64,000 bases of DNA from Microthyrium microscopicum (lineage: Eukaryota; Ascomycota; Dothideomycetes; Microthyriales; Microthyriaceae), in the NCBI GenBank assembly GCA_010405405.1, contig MU004232.1:1879481-1943480 (forward strand), given 5' to 3'. This document shows, piece after piece, positions 54,894 through 64,000 of the stretch. The notes beneath the pieces were generated by a model, which saw only the letters and a program-made list of their open reading frames with translations, searched no databases and had not been told where the DNA came from. How positions within the stretch are numbered: position 1 is the first letter of the stretch; each line of letters begins with the position of its first letter. Both the position numbers and the translations under genes were made by a program.

Positions 54894-57236
54894 ATGGACC
54901 CTGCCAAGGTACAAATCGAGCACCCTAAGAGGCCTGATCACTCTCATTCAGAGAAGCACGAACCGCACCATCACACTCATGAATTCCTTTCTAAGATCAG
55001 AAAGATCATCCGATCAAATGGGAAGATTGCTCATGTTGCAGGAAGCCCTGCGGACGTAGAGCCATTAAAACGCAGAATCTCAACCATTCTTCCTAACGAA
55101 GATGAATGGGACATTGTAATCCATGGAAGTGAAGATCATGTAAGCATTTTTATTTCATATGTTTTGTTTTGAACCGGATATAAGAAGAACATGGAATGCT
55201 TTGTATGGTTGAACGATTATAACTCTACATCATGTGTGGATCTTCTGAGATATCCCAACAATACAGCCCCTGTGTTCTTACCTTGTAACACAAGAAGATC
55301 TGACTAGGGTGTAGTTGGAAGCTCTTCGTGATGCTCATAATCATCACGAAATCTTGCGAAACGGTCTGCGTGTCAAGCATGGCCACGACTTTGACGAGTT
55401 CGAGCGAATTATCAAAGAGCTCGATAAACTACAGCACGAACTTCATCAAATTAGTGAACACGCAGTCAAGCTAGATGCAAATTTCAGCAAATATGGATAT
55501 TCGGCAAATCTGAGTACGTCTATCAGATCAGATTGAGTTTGACGAGAGACTGACAGGTGCTAGGAAGTCTACCAGCCGAGAGCGGAACTAATTCATCCTC
55601 CGCTTCGACACTGGGAGCACACGATGATCATGAACACAGAGACTGGGAGAGCGAGCGAAACCAGGGAGATCATATGGTCTTTTTCCAAACCCCAGTCATA
55701 CGGCAGTATGTTTTCGAGCCGAATTCTAATATCAAAAAACTAAATAATTCTTTAGATATTTTCATAAAGGCTTTCTTTGGAGAGCCTCAGATGCCACCGA
55801 GATCGCAAGCTATGAGCTATTCGTCGACCTTCTCTATGTTGGGATCCTTGCGATTACTGGTGATTCTGCCTCTGAAAATCCAACAGGTGAATCTCTCCTC
55901 AGATTCGCTATAACTTTCACCATGGCGTGGAAGGTATGGGGAGACCTCTCTCAAGCCATCTCGTGGATATCTATGGACGACATAATCCGAAGACTTTCAG
56001 TCATGTTTTTCATGGTTCTACTTCTCGGAATGACTGTCAACATGGGCGGTTTCTATGAAGGGACTTATACTCCTCTAGTAGCGTTCTATATTGCTGCTCG
56101 ATGGTTCTGTGGATTCTACTTTCTCTGGATGGCCTACTTGATGCCAATAGTTCGCGAGTCCTTCATTGGATCTGCTATCATAAGCTTCTTTCCCGCCTTC
56201 TTCTGGATCGGCAGTATTCATGTCGAAGAGCCGAACCGCCAAGCATTGATCTGGGTCGCGCTATTTTTTGATATAATGGGACCCGCACTGCTTGTCGCTA
56301 TTGAACGAGCCCCCAACTGGCTAGGATCAGCAAAACCATGGGCGGAAAGAATCTTTCAGTTCATACCCGGAAACAACATCGAACATAAGATTGAACGGAC
56401 CAACGCTTTTGTCTCCTTGGTTTTTGGTTATAGTGTTGTTGCTTTGCTCTACCAAAGCGCCGTGCCTATTGGAATCAACGCCTACTTTGTTAAGGCTGTT
56501 CTCGGTCTTATACAGGCTTTTACATTCAACTGGCTCTATTTCGAAATCGATAATTTCAATATGCATTCGCATGCCATTCGCCGTCATTTTTTCTCTGGTA
56601 AGTGATATGTTTACCTTATATGTGAAGTATGTCACTAACGTAAATTTAGCCTTCCTATGGATTAGCGCTCATATGCCATTCACCATGGCCTTCTCCCTGG
56701 CAGGTGCTGCATTATCCAAGATCGTTCTAGCGCATGATACTGCTGATGCGGACCCTGAGAACCTGATGGACCCGTACAAGACTAAATCCGAGGCGGAAGT
56801 TGAGGTTGGGCTATATTGGTTCTATTGTGCTGGACTTGGCGTTGCTCTGATATCCACCGGTATGATTTCACTCTCGCATCGAACCAAGGTTATACCAGGC
56901 GCACGAATGACGAAGAATGCACGACTTTCATATCGACTCCTGGCCGGAGTTGCAATAATCCTCCTTCCACTGGCACACGAACGGATGAATTCGTTAGAGT
57001 TCGTTGCTGTTACCACGTGTATCGTGTTTTCGGTCTTGCTTCTGGAACTCGCTGGCACGACTTGTTCTGGCGCCGAGTTTTGGGGTTTCCGGGAGAAGAG
57101 GTTTTGTACATATAGCGCGAATTGCAAGATTAGTAAGAGAGAGCTGGCGGAGAAGGCAAAAACAGGAGAAGTACTGGATCTGGAGAAGCTGGCCATGAAA
57201 GGCAAGAAGGAGAACCAAGATGATCTCGTGCTCTAA
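54894..57236 (+). CDS. Low-temperature-requirement A (LtrA) family membrane protein
   Basis: Exons 54894-55139, 55315-55513, 55564-55705, 55756-56597 and 56650-57236 give 671 residues. The N-terminal cytosolic part is His-rich (PDHSHSEKHEPHHHTHEFLS) with a coiled segment (FERIIKELDKLQHELHQISE). The LtrA domain opens with YELFVDLLYVGILAITGD and continues through many membrane helices (RRLSVMFFMVLLLGMTVNMG, ESFIGSAIISFFPAFFWIGS, NAFVSLVFGYSVVALLYQSA, AFLWISAHMPFTMAFSLAGA). The C-terminus is basic. The name comes from a Listeria locus; the biochemical role in fungi is unclear. The first intron is 175 nt, the others near 50. Confidence 0.88.
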
Positions 57237-57479
57237 GTTGGTGAGCTAGGTACTTGATGAACTGAATTCTAGAGGTCAATACATTTCTTGGCGCATTGAT
57301 CTCGTGAAGGTTTTCCGTATAGTGTTGTCAACCACGTTAGCCCAGCCTCCACATCTATGCTAATGTTTTTATCCACATCAACTTCCTGAAGCGTCTCAAG
57401 CAGTTCTTTATCCATTTCCAAGTGTATGATCTTATACGTTAGCATGGATACAGGCCATGTAGGCAGAACATTAAACGCA
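57237..57479. other. Convergent 3' flank
   Basis: 243 bp between the stops of the LtrA-like and hemerythrin-like genes. A minus-strand ORF from 57496 down to 57269 overlaps the hemerythrin stop in another frame and is probably chance. Confidence 0.35.
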
Positions 57480-58209
57480 TCAATAACGCATCCCATTCAT
57501 CTCCTGAAGTGTCCAATACTTCCTCATATTCTCCGCACCCAGCTGCTCTACTTCAGCATCCAAGTGCGCCCATAAAACGTCTCCAAACGAATCCATAATC
57601 TCTTTCAGCTCACTCGCCCGATACTCTCTCTCCCCTTCCCGACATTGATTCAGATAGTGCTCAAAGCGATCAAGGCCAGCGTGGATCCCCTTGTGCTGCT
57701 CCTTCATCAACTGGGTATCCTGGAATATTGGCATCTTGCGTCCTAGATCTGGAAAGATATACTCCTCTTCGATATTGTGGTGCATGGTTAATTGACGGCA
57801 GAAAGTCATGCAGTAGGCCAGGAACTGTTTGAGGGTCATATTTGAAGGGCGCTTTCCAGTCGAACAGGCGTTGTGCATTGCTGTCCAGGTTTGCCGGAAG
57901 TGATTATGCTAGGAATATATATTAGTATGTTGTATACGTGCAGGGCAGTAGAAGTCTTACATATGACTGCATCATCTCCGCCATTTGGTTATATTTGTGG
58001 AAGTCAGATGCGCTGAGCTTAGGAAGGTTCTCCGCTTCAGGGACTTCCTGTGGCTTGGGATTGCTTGCTTCAGCCATAGTGACACGGCTTTGCCAACTTG
58101 TTGTAGTGTTGAATTGGTATCTTAAACTTGCTGTATAAAAGCGCGGAAAGTGTCCGCGTAATGGTTTCAAGGCGGGGGCATAAATCTTGCTGTTGATCCG
58201 TATGGGCAT
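57480..58209 (-). CDS. Hemerythrin/HHE cation-binding domain protein
   Basis: Exon 1 (58209-57961) and exon 2 (57908-57480) join in phase 0 across a 52-nt intron to give 225 residues. The HHE ligands are visible: HNHFRQTWTAMHNA across the junction, TMHHNIEEEYIFPDL, EQHKGIHAGLDRFEHYL and VLWAHLDAEVEQLG. These bind a di-iron centre in hemerythrin-type proteins, which carry oxygen or sense iron or redox state. Two starts are possible: 58209, which adds an Arg-rich mitochondrial-like presequence (LRGHFPRFYTASLRYQFN), or 58076 (MAEASNPKPQEVPEAENLPK), which gives a cytosolic form of 181 residues. Confidence 0.85.
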
Positions 58210-58522
58210 ATCACGTTGAGCTCGAGCACATACATCTGGCTGTACTCGTTCTTTATATCATCGCACGAACGCTTTCTGTCTAGATTGGTCATCGTCGTCG
58301 TCGCTGATGAATTTGTAACGGAAGAGGAACGCGTTGATCCGAGACGATAAGATCTCCAAAAGGGGCTAAAGTGGATTAGATAAGATGAAACCTCCCCACG
58401 TTTTGATCTGCCCCTCGATAATTTTTAAATTTTGTTGCCGAGCTTTGGATTTCCGGTGATCAACAGTCCTGAACTCGACGTAGGCATTTTGAACATCTGA
58501 GGTAAAAATAGTGATAGCTATC
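58210..58522. promoter_or_regulatory. Divergent promoter of hemerythrin-like and deoxyhypusine hydroxylase genes
   Basis: 313 bp between start codons on opposite strands. No specific factor site is recognised. Confidence 0.4.
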
Positions 58523-59553
58523 ATGGCCGCTGACTCAGACGCTACTGTCTCCGCATTGCGCTCTACGCTCGCCGACGAAACCGCCTCGCTCGCTCTTCGT
58601 TTTCGCGCACTCTTCTCTCTTAAACATCTTGCATCGCAAGCTCCGCCAACGCCGCAAACTGAGCCAGCGATCGACGCGATTGCAGCTGCTTTCACCACAC
58701 CTTCGGACTTACTCAAACATGAGCTGGCCTACTGTCTGGGACAGACGCGCAATGACTATGCGGTGCCGCATCTCAGAGCGCGACTGGAGGATCGAAATGA
58801 GTCTCCAATTTGCCGGCACGAGGCCGCGGAAGCTTTAGGCGCATTGGGCGCGTGTCTAGACTTGCTCAAAGAGAGGAGGGACGATATAAATGAGGTTGAT
58901 GTTGTAAAAGAGACGTGTGAAATTGCTGTAGATCGGATGGAGTGGGCTCAGCGAGAAGACCCAGAAAGCGTACGAAAGAGGTTTGTGGCACACCAAAGAG
59001 CTTGAAGGGCAAGTTGAAGCTAATTGCTGTATGTTGTAGTGATTTTGCATCTATTGATCCCGCGCCGCCTCTACCAAAGTCTGAAGTCGAGATTGAAAAG
59101 CTTCAGCAAACGTTGCTGGACACGAAAGTGCCACTGTTCCAACGGTATCGAGCCATGTTCTCTCTCCGAGATCTTGCATCTCCCCCAGATCTACCTACAG
59201 CCGTGCCAGCTGTCCATGCGCTGGCAAAAGGCTTCGCAGACCCTTCAGCGCTCTTCCGTCATGAGGTTGCGTTTGTCTTTGGCCAGTTGTCGCACCCTGC
59301 TTCAATACCGAGTCTTACTCGAACACTAGAGGATACCAAAGAGGCAGGAATGGTAAGGCACGAGGCTGCAGAAGCACTCGGAAGTATGGGCGATGAGGAT
59401 GGTGTTGAAGATACCTTACGACGTTTCCTCCACGATGACGAGGTGGTCGTGCGCGAGAGTGTGGTTGTAGCTTTGGATATGGCCGAGTATGAGAAGAGTG
59501 GTCAAACGGAGTATGCTTTCATACCCGACACGGATGTGTCTGTCAAAGCTTAA
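58523..59553 (+). CDS. lia1: Deoxyhypusine hydroxylase
   Basis: Exons 58523-58980 and 59040-59553 give 323 residues, the family length. The protein is a HEAT-repeat array with the four His-Glu iron-ligand pairs in two halves: [12 protein letters not shown] and [13 protein letters not shown] in exon 1, [11 protein letters not shown] and [13 protein letters not shown] in exon 2. It hydroxylates the deoxyhypusine residue of eIF5A, completing hypusine. The intron (59 nt) uses an uncommon GTTTGT donor; the join [16 protein letters not shown] restores the family linker. The stop lies 78 bp from the stop of the convergent Rpa12 gene. Confidence 0.95.
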
Positions 59554-59631
59554 GGCCTCGAAAAATATAGAGGGAGGTAATCATGTAGGAAGCTATCCAA
59601 AAGCATAAGGAGGAGTCTGATTCGACGAGCA

Positions 59632-60045
59632 TCAGTTGTTCTGACTCCATCTACAACAGCATTAGTAACGGTTGGGTCTATAGACATTGTAAACATACTT
59701 GTTTCCGCATTCGCACACGTAAAAGATTGTAGATCCTTCATCTGCACTTCGTAATTGTTGCTCGTACCACCGGACTTCTTCACGGCCACATTTTTCGCAT
59801 CTTTGTCTGATAGTTGCGTGTGCAGGCGCTGTGTCTTCAGTAATTTGCTGGACATCAGACCTCTTCGCTCGCAGGGTGGAGGGATAGGCTGAAGGCTTGG
59901 ATTCGGTGGTGATAACTTTTGCAGATGTGTCTGGGCACATAGCTCCGCAGACGTCGCACTTCAACACGGCGTCGACTATACCCTTGGATTCCTCCAGTAG
60001 GTTTCCGCAATCGGTGCAGAAGACAAGAGACCCGATAGCAGCCAT
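59632..60045 (-). CDS. rpa12: RNA polymerase I subunit Rpa12
   Basis: Exon 1 (60045-59699) and a 19-nt last exon (59650-59632) give 121 residues, normal for Rpa12. The N-terminal zinc ribbon is FCTDCGNLL ... LKCDVCGAMC. The C-terminal TFIIS-like ribbon is CEKCGREEVRWYEQQLRSAD then FYVCECGNKW. The terminal exon encodes only WSQNN after the split Lys codon; without splicing the frame ends in an unnatural YVYNVYRPNRY. The Asp-Glu pair used for RNA cleavage is present as ADEG. It serves RNA cleavage and termination in rRNA transcription. The upstream in-frame extension to 60126 is not conserved-looking. Confidence 0.93.
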
Positions 60046-60453
60046 AGCGATTGCTGATGTACAAGCAGGATGTGTAATCAATGTATTGATGTTTTTGCGC
60101 AAGGAAAGTTTGACGAAATAGATCAAAGCGCACTACTCCTTATTAAGACTAGTTCATGGGCGAGGCCGCCTTCTCCCCAGCAATGCAGGAAAGCGCGATG
60201 GACCAATCACAAGGCAATCGCACCTCTCAACTCCGTTCCATCTCAGATTCAACACCATGAGACTGAGACTCCAGTCACCCCAATGTTCCCAACACTCTGA
60301 CTCTGATGTCTTACCTTAGTACAGATCATCACCTGCTCGACGTTCTTTAACATATGATCCGATTCGAGCTTGCTATGCTTGATCATCTCTTCATGCATCT
60401 CTTCTCATAATTCATACATCGCTTAGCGGAGAGAGCAGTTGCGTGTCGCCATC
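60046..60453. promoter_or_regulatory. Divergent promoter of Rpa12 and Scc2
   Basis: 408 bp between start codons on opposite strands. No distinct motif is recognised; CT-rich blocks occur near 60360-60420. Confidence 0.4.
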
Positions 60454-63400
60454 ATGAGCTTCTCTGGGATCCAGATCCCCATCTACAATGGATCTTCCAA
60501 TCCCGCGCCAAATCGGCATACGCAACCTTCACAACAAACTAAAAAACAACATGTGCACAAGAGCTTCTCCGGGAGATATCGTGCTCCAACAATGGATGAG
60601 GCGCTGCCTCTTACTCCGCTAGCTGCGACCATACCCTTTTCACAAGGTGAGTCTGTCTACAGCACCTGCCCAAATGACCTTTCAACCTCTGAGGCCCGTT
60701 GGATCTTGAGCTTGCGAGTAGATATTCACCTCGTGTGAAAACTCATGTCCTCAGTTCTCCATCATGCTTTGCAGTCTTCACTACCTTATTTTCACAAGTC
60801 TATCCAATTATCTTCTAACTCACGACAGAAATACTTCCACTCCCTACAGCTATTCCCTCCGACAAGCCAACAATTTATATTGGCGACGATACGTACAATC
60901 AGGCCAAGCAAGGCTTATTACACCTGAATACCCAGGCATCGCAAGAGAGGATCCAACAATCTTTGGACAAGGTGCGGTCGCTCATTCGTGAAGCCAACCT
61001 TACAACGTACCAATTCCGTCCCACGAAGCCCGCTATGGCCCGTCGAAAGTCACAATCTAATGGCGCCAATGATTCACACACGCCTAAGTTGAGCAAGTTT
61101 GCTGGATTCGTCGTCAAGAAGGCTGAATTTCCACATGTTTGTCCCTCAGTCGCAACTCATGGCGACAGCAACGGCAAACTCCCTCCTCCTTCATCGGGTG
61201 CTGCAACTCCGATCAAGAAATCTCAGTCTTCTGTCCCGCGGAAACCACAAGTTCAAGTTCTGATCAACCAGCCATCTTCTCCGGCAATACAGACACCGTC
61301 ACGAACTCCCAGCGTCGCAAACGCCCATAATGGGGTTCCATCGGCAAGCCAATCTAGCTCTGGCGGATTCAAGATTTCTCTCCCGTCGCTGGCTCCAGAA
61401 CAAAGTGCGGCTTTTATTGCTAATGCGGCGCGAGATGCAAAGCTTCAGGCTAGACTGGAGGATCAAGCACAGGCCCCCAAGAGACGAAAGAGAACAGCGG
61501 ATGAGATGAAGCTAAGTTCAACTCAGCAAGAGAAGGCCAATGAGGCTCTGATTGAACTCGAGCGCTTGGCCGATGATATTCTCTACGCCTCCGAATCATA
61601 TCGATTTACTCCCGGAGACTTTAGCGACTATTTCATTCAGACCAGCCTTGTTGGCGATGACAGTCCTCCGATCGTTACACAAGAGAAGCAGAAGATTCTC
61701 CAGAGCTGCATTTCCAAGAACATCAAAGCCGGTGTTTTCGATGATCTACCTGTCGAGCAGGTAATGAAGCTTCTGAAACTATGCTCGGGCACGGTCTCTT
61801 GTTGCTTGGAACTATCTTTTGATCCTCAAGAAGAATCGTTCGACATGGAACTTGAGCTTGCCGCATGCGCCATGCGCGCAAGCCAGATATTGTTGATGAT
61901 CATGACTGCTGAGCGGCCTGAAAAAGAGGTTTATTCTGAAGGAGAGCTGGACACGGTTTTGGAATGCTTTAGGGCCATCATCGAACGATGCATTGAACCA
62001 GTTCTTAAATGTCGTCAGAAAGAAGAGTCATTCAAGCGATATGCAGCCAAAGAGCAACCACTGGATGAGCTCTTCACCATATGTTGCAAGGTTCTTCGTT
62101 TACTTGGCGATCTGGTTTCGAAAGTCAACTTTGCAGAGACTGCAATGAGCTCTGTTGAAGACATCGCTATCAACAAATTGATTTTTGCAGAGAACGCTCC
62201 TTCTCAGAAAGACTCTGTTCTTGGTATCCAACGATTCGAGGCTATGCGTCGCGCGGCAATGGGTGCTATTGTTCAGATATACACTCGACATCCAAATCAG
62301 CGACAGGATCTCTTCAATAGTATTCTAACTTCCTTGGATGACTTACCACAGACTCGACAGCAAGCACGTCAATACAAGCTACCTGATGGGAAACCTATCC
62401 AACTCGTTTCCGCATTGTTAATGCAACTCGTTCAAGCGAGCGCTACCTACTCCGATGCCCAACCAACCCGTCAGCACAAACGTAGAAAGCTCGACGAGGA
62501 AGAATCAAACTCTGACGATTCTGATGACGATGCTCCTATCATGACCCGCCAACGTCTGAACCCAATCGACATGGACAATGCTGTTGACTATGATGTTGAG
62601 AGAGCAGCGACGGAACTCCAAAAGGTTTCTCGTCGGTTGTCTGAAATGTGCAGAGCCGATGCAAACTACGTTGTTCGTGCTCTTGTAGCTAAAGCTCTCA
62701 AACCAAAGAAGACTGGTGATGATGGATTCCGGGCCTTGCTGGACCTTTTCACGGAAGATTTCCTCAGCGTTGTGGATCTTCCTGAATGGCCTGCTGCGCT
62801 CCTGTTTCTACGACTCATGCTTTTACATATGTTTGGCATCTTTCGTGACGAAAAGAACTCAGTACCGCAACGAAACATGGCTCTGGATTTGATGACTCTG
62901 ATGGGCTCGAAAATCGCAGATGTTCAGACGCATACTCTGAACTCGACGCGTGCGTTGGAAAAAAACGCACCCGATGCTGCCAAACGAGTTCAAAAACAAA
63001 CTCAGCTACTCCAGGAAGATCGACTAGACGAACGATCCCTGATTTCATCGAGTGGTCCCTATCGTATCCTATTCGAAAATCTTTCTCGAAGAGTTGGCGA
63101 TTCGCAATCTGATAGTGCACGGGCATTTCTTCTCATCAACTGGGCGGACGCTTCTCTGTCTGACCTAAACAAAAAAGATGAGGATGATGTACCATATGCT
63201 TCCGTTGATGTTCTTCTTTCCATTCGAAACACTATCCCCGACCACGCTTGGATGGGTCGAGAGTACATCTTCGCACCTGCCGATTTTGACCTCGGACGAT
63301 TGGCATACTCTCTCATCATATCGGCTTCTGATTTCTGCAAAGCTCAATCAAAAATTGTCCAGATCATGCTGGAGGCCATGAACTGTCCACAGTCTCAGCT

Positions 63401-64000
63401 CAAAAGCAAAGGACTGAAAAGTATTCCTCAACTCTTGGAGAAAACCCCTCGTATGTTACAAGGCCATAGTAGAGTCCTTGCAGCCATCATCACGAGCGTG
63501 GAAGACTCTTCTCCCCTTGTGCGACTCTCCGCCCTCGGTCTTCTTGAAAAATGCATGGCCATCAACCCGTCCATTGAAGCCGACGCAGTCAGCAAAATTC
63601 TGGCCCTATCGGCCGATGAAAACGTGGGCATTCGAAAACGTTGCATTAAAATGCTTAAAGACCTATATTTGAAGCACGATGAACTTGACTTTCGCGCCAA
63701 AATTTCAGGGGCAATACTCAGTCGGGTCAGGGATCTCGAAGAGAGCGTTAAGGAGATTGCCAAACAATGTCAAGAAGAGCTCTGGCTTGTTCCTTTCCAC
63801 AACGAAAATATCTCAAAGGACCCTGTTCAGGCTAAACTAGCACTCATCAACCAAGTCAAGCTTGTTGTTCGTACCTTATCCAGAGAGAGGGATGGTTTAA
63901 CTACATTCGAAAGCTTATTGGCTATTTCTCTTGGAGAAAATTCAAAAACCAAACAAGCAAATCTCAAAGTCTGCAAGACCATTGTGGCCTATATGTTCGA
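60454..64000 (+). CDS. scc2: Sister chromatid cohesion loader Scc2/Nipped-B (Mis4), N-terminal part
   Basis: Exon 1 (60454-60646) joins exon 2, which starts at 60829 and stays open to the window edge. That gives about 1,121 residues, perhaps 60 percent of a fungal Scc2. The start is MSFSGIQIPIYNGSSNPAPN. The intron (182 nt) has the acceptor TCTAACTCACGACAG, with branch point next to it, and joins PFSQ to EILPLPTAIPSDKPTIYIGD. A disordered basic stretch follows (PKRRKRTADEMKLSS). The helical repeat body begins at about residue 300 (DDILYASESYRFTPGDFSDY), with KRRKLDEEESNSDDSDDDAP as an acidic loop. Later come Scc2-typical YVVRALVAKALKPKKTGDDG and LVRLSALGLLEKCMAINPSI. With Scc4 it loads cohesin onto chromatin. 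Confidence 0.93.

Noticed and set aside
1-64000. CRISPR arrays, LTR elements, secondary-metabolite clusters
   Set aside because: No regularly spaced repeats, no reverse transcriptase, integrase or capsid-like frame, and no polyketide or peptide synthetase domain was seen.

Overview
The window looks like nuclear DNA of a filamentous ascomycete (Pezizomycotina). Genes are dense and on both strands. Introns are mostly 45-70 nt, with GTAAGT/GTATGT donors and CTAAC/CTAAT branch points close to the acceptor. The gene set is typical of such fungi: a fungal-type Apc15, She9/Mdm33, LtrA-like and DUF4360 proteins, and F-box/LRR-like families. A Leotiomycete is my impression only. I support 28 protein-coding genes (two run off the window ends), two non-autonomous DNA-transposon-like elements and several repeats. 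I found no tRNA, rRNA, CRISPR array or LTR element. All exon joins were done by hand and every join is in frame.

Layout. 1-6.8 kb: N-terminus of a Pro/Ser-rich protein (minus), diverging from an ASNSD1-type asparagine synthetase-like gene, then a SET-domain gene. 6.8-9.3 kb: secreted protein with large Asn and Gln/Gly repeats. 10.6 kb: a 59-residue intron-containing gene. 12.3-18.1 kb, all minus: F-box protein, Apc15-like subunit, Pro/Gln-rich protein with a charged helix and a membrane segment. 19.8-27.4 kb: aldehyde dehydrogenase, unknown Ser/Pro-rich protein, tandem Nudix and degenerate Nudix-like genes (the second ends in a CaaX box), and She9/Mdm33 with an internal tandem repeat.

28-44 kb: four large F-box paralogues in one orientation, interrupted by a catalase gene and a small secreted Cys-rich gene on the opposite strand. 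One paralogue has a 451-nt intron holding a long inverted repeat. 45.8-51.4 kb: DUF4360 secreted protein, Dpb3-like histone-fold protein, a hAT-like MITE with an 8-bp target duplication, and a CLC chloride channel. 51.6-64 kb: unknown protein, LtrA-family membrane protein, hemerythrin-like protein, deoxyhypusine hydroxylase, RNA polymerase I subunit Rpa12, and the N-terminal ~1,120 residues of the cohesin loader Scc2/Nipped-B.

Most genes are unlinked housekeeping genes, so no pathway joins the whole window. The accessory interest lies in the F-box expansion, the two transposon-like elements next to genes, the Nudix pair, the catalase active-site change, and the unrecognised small or repetitive proteins.
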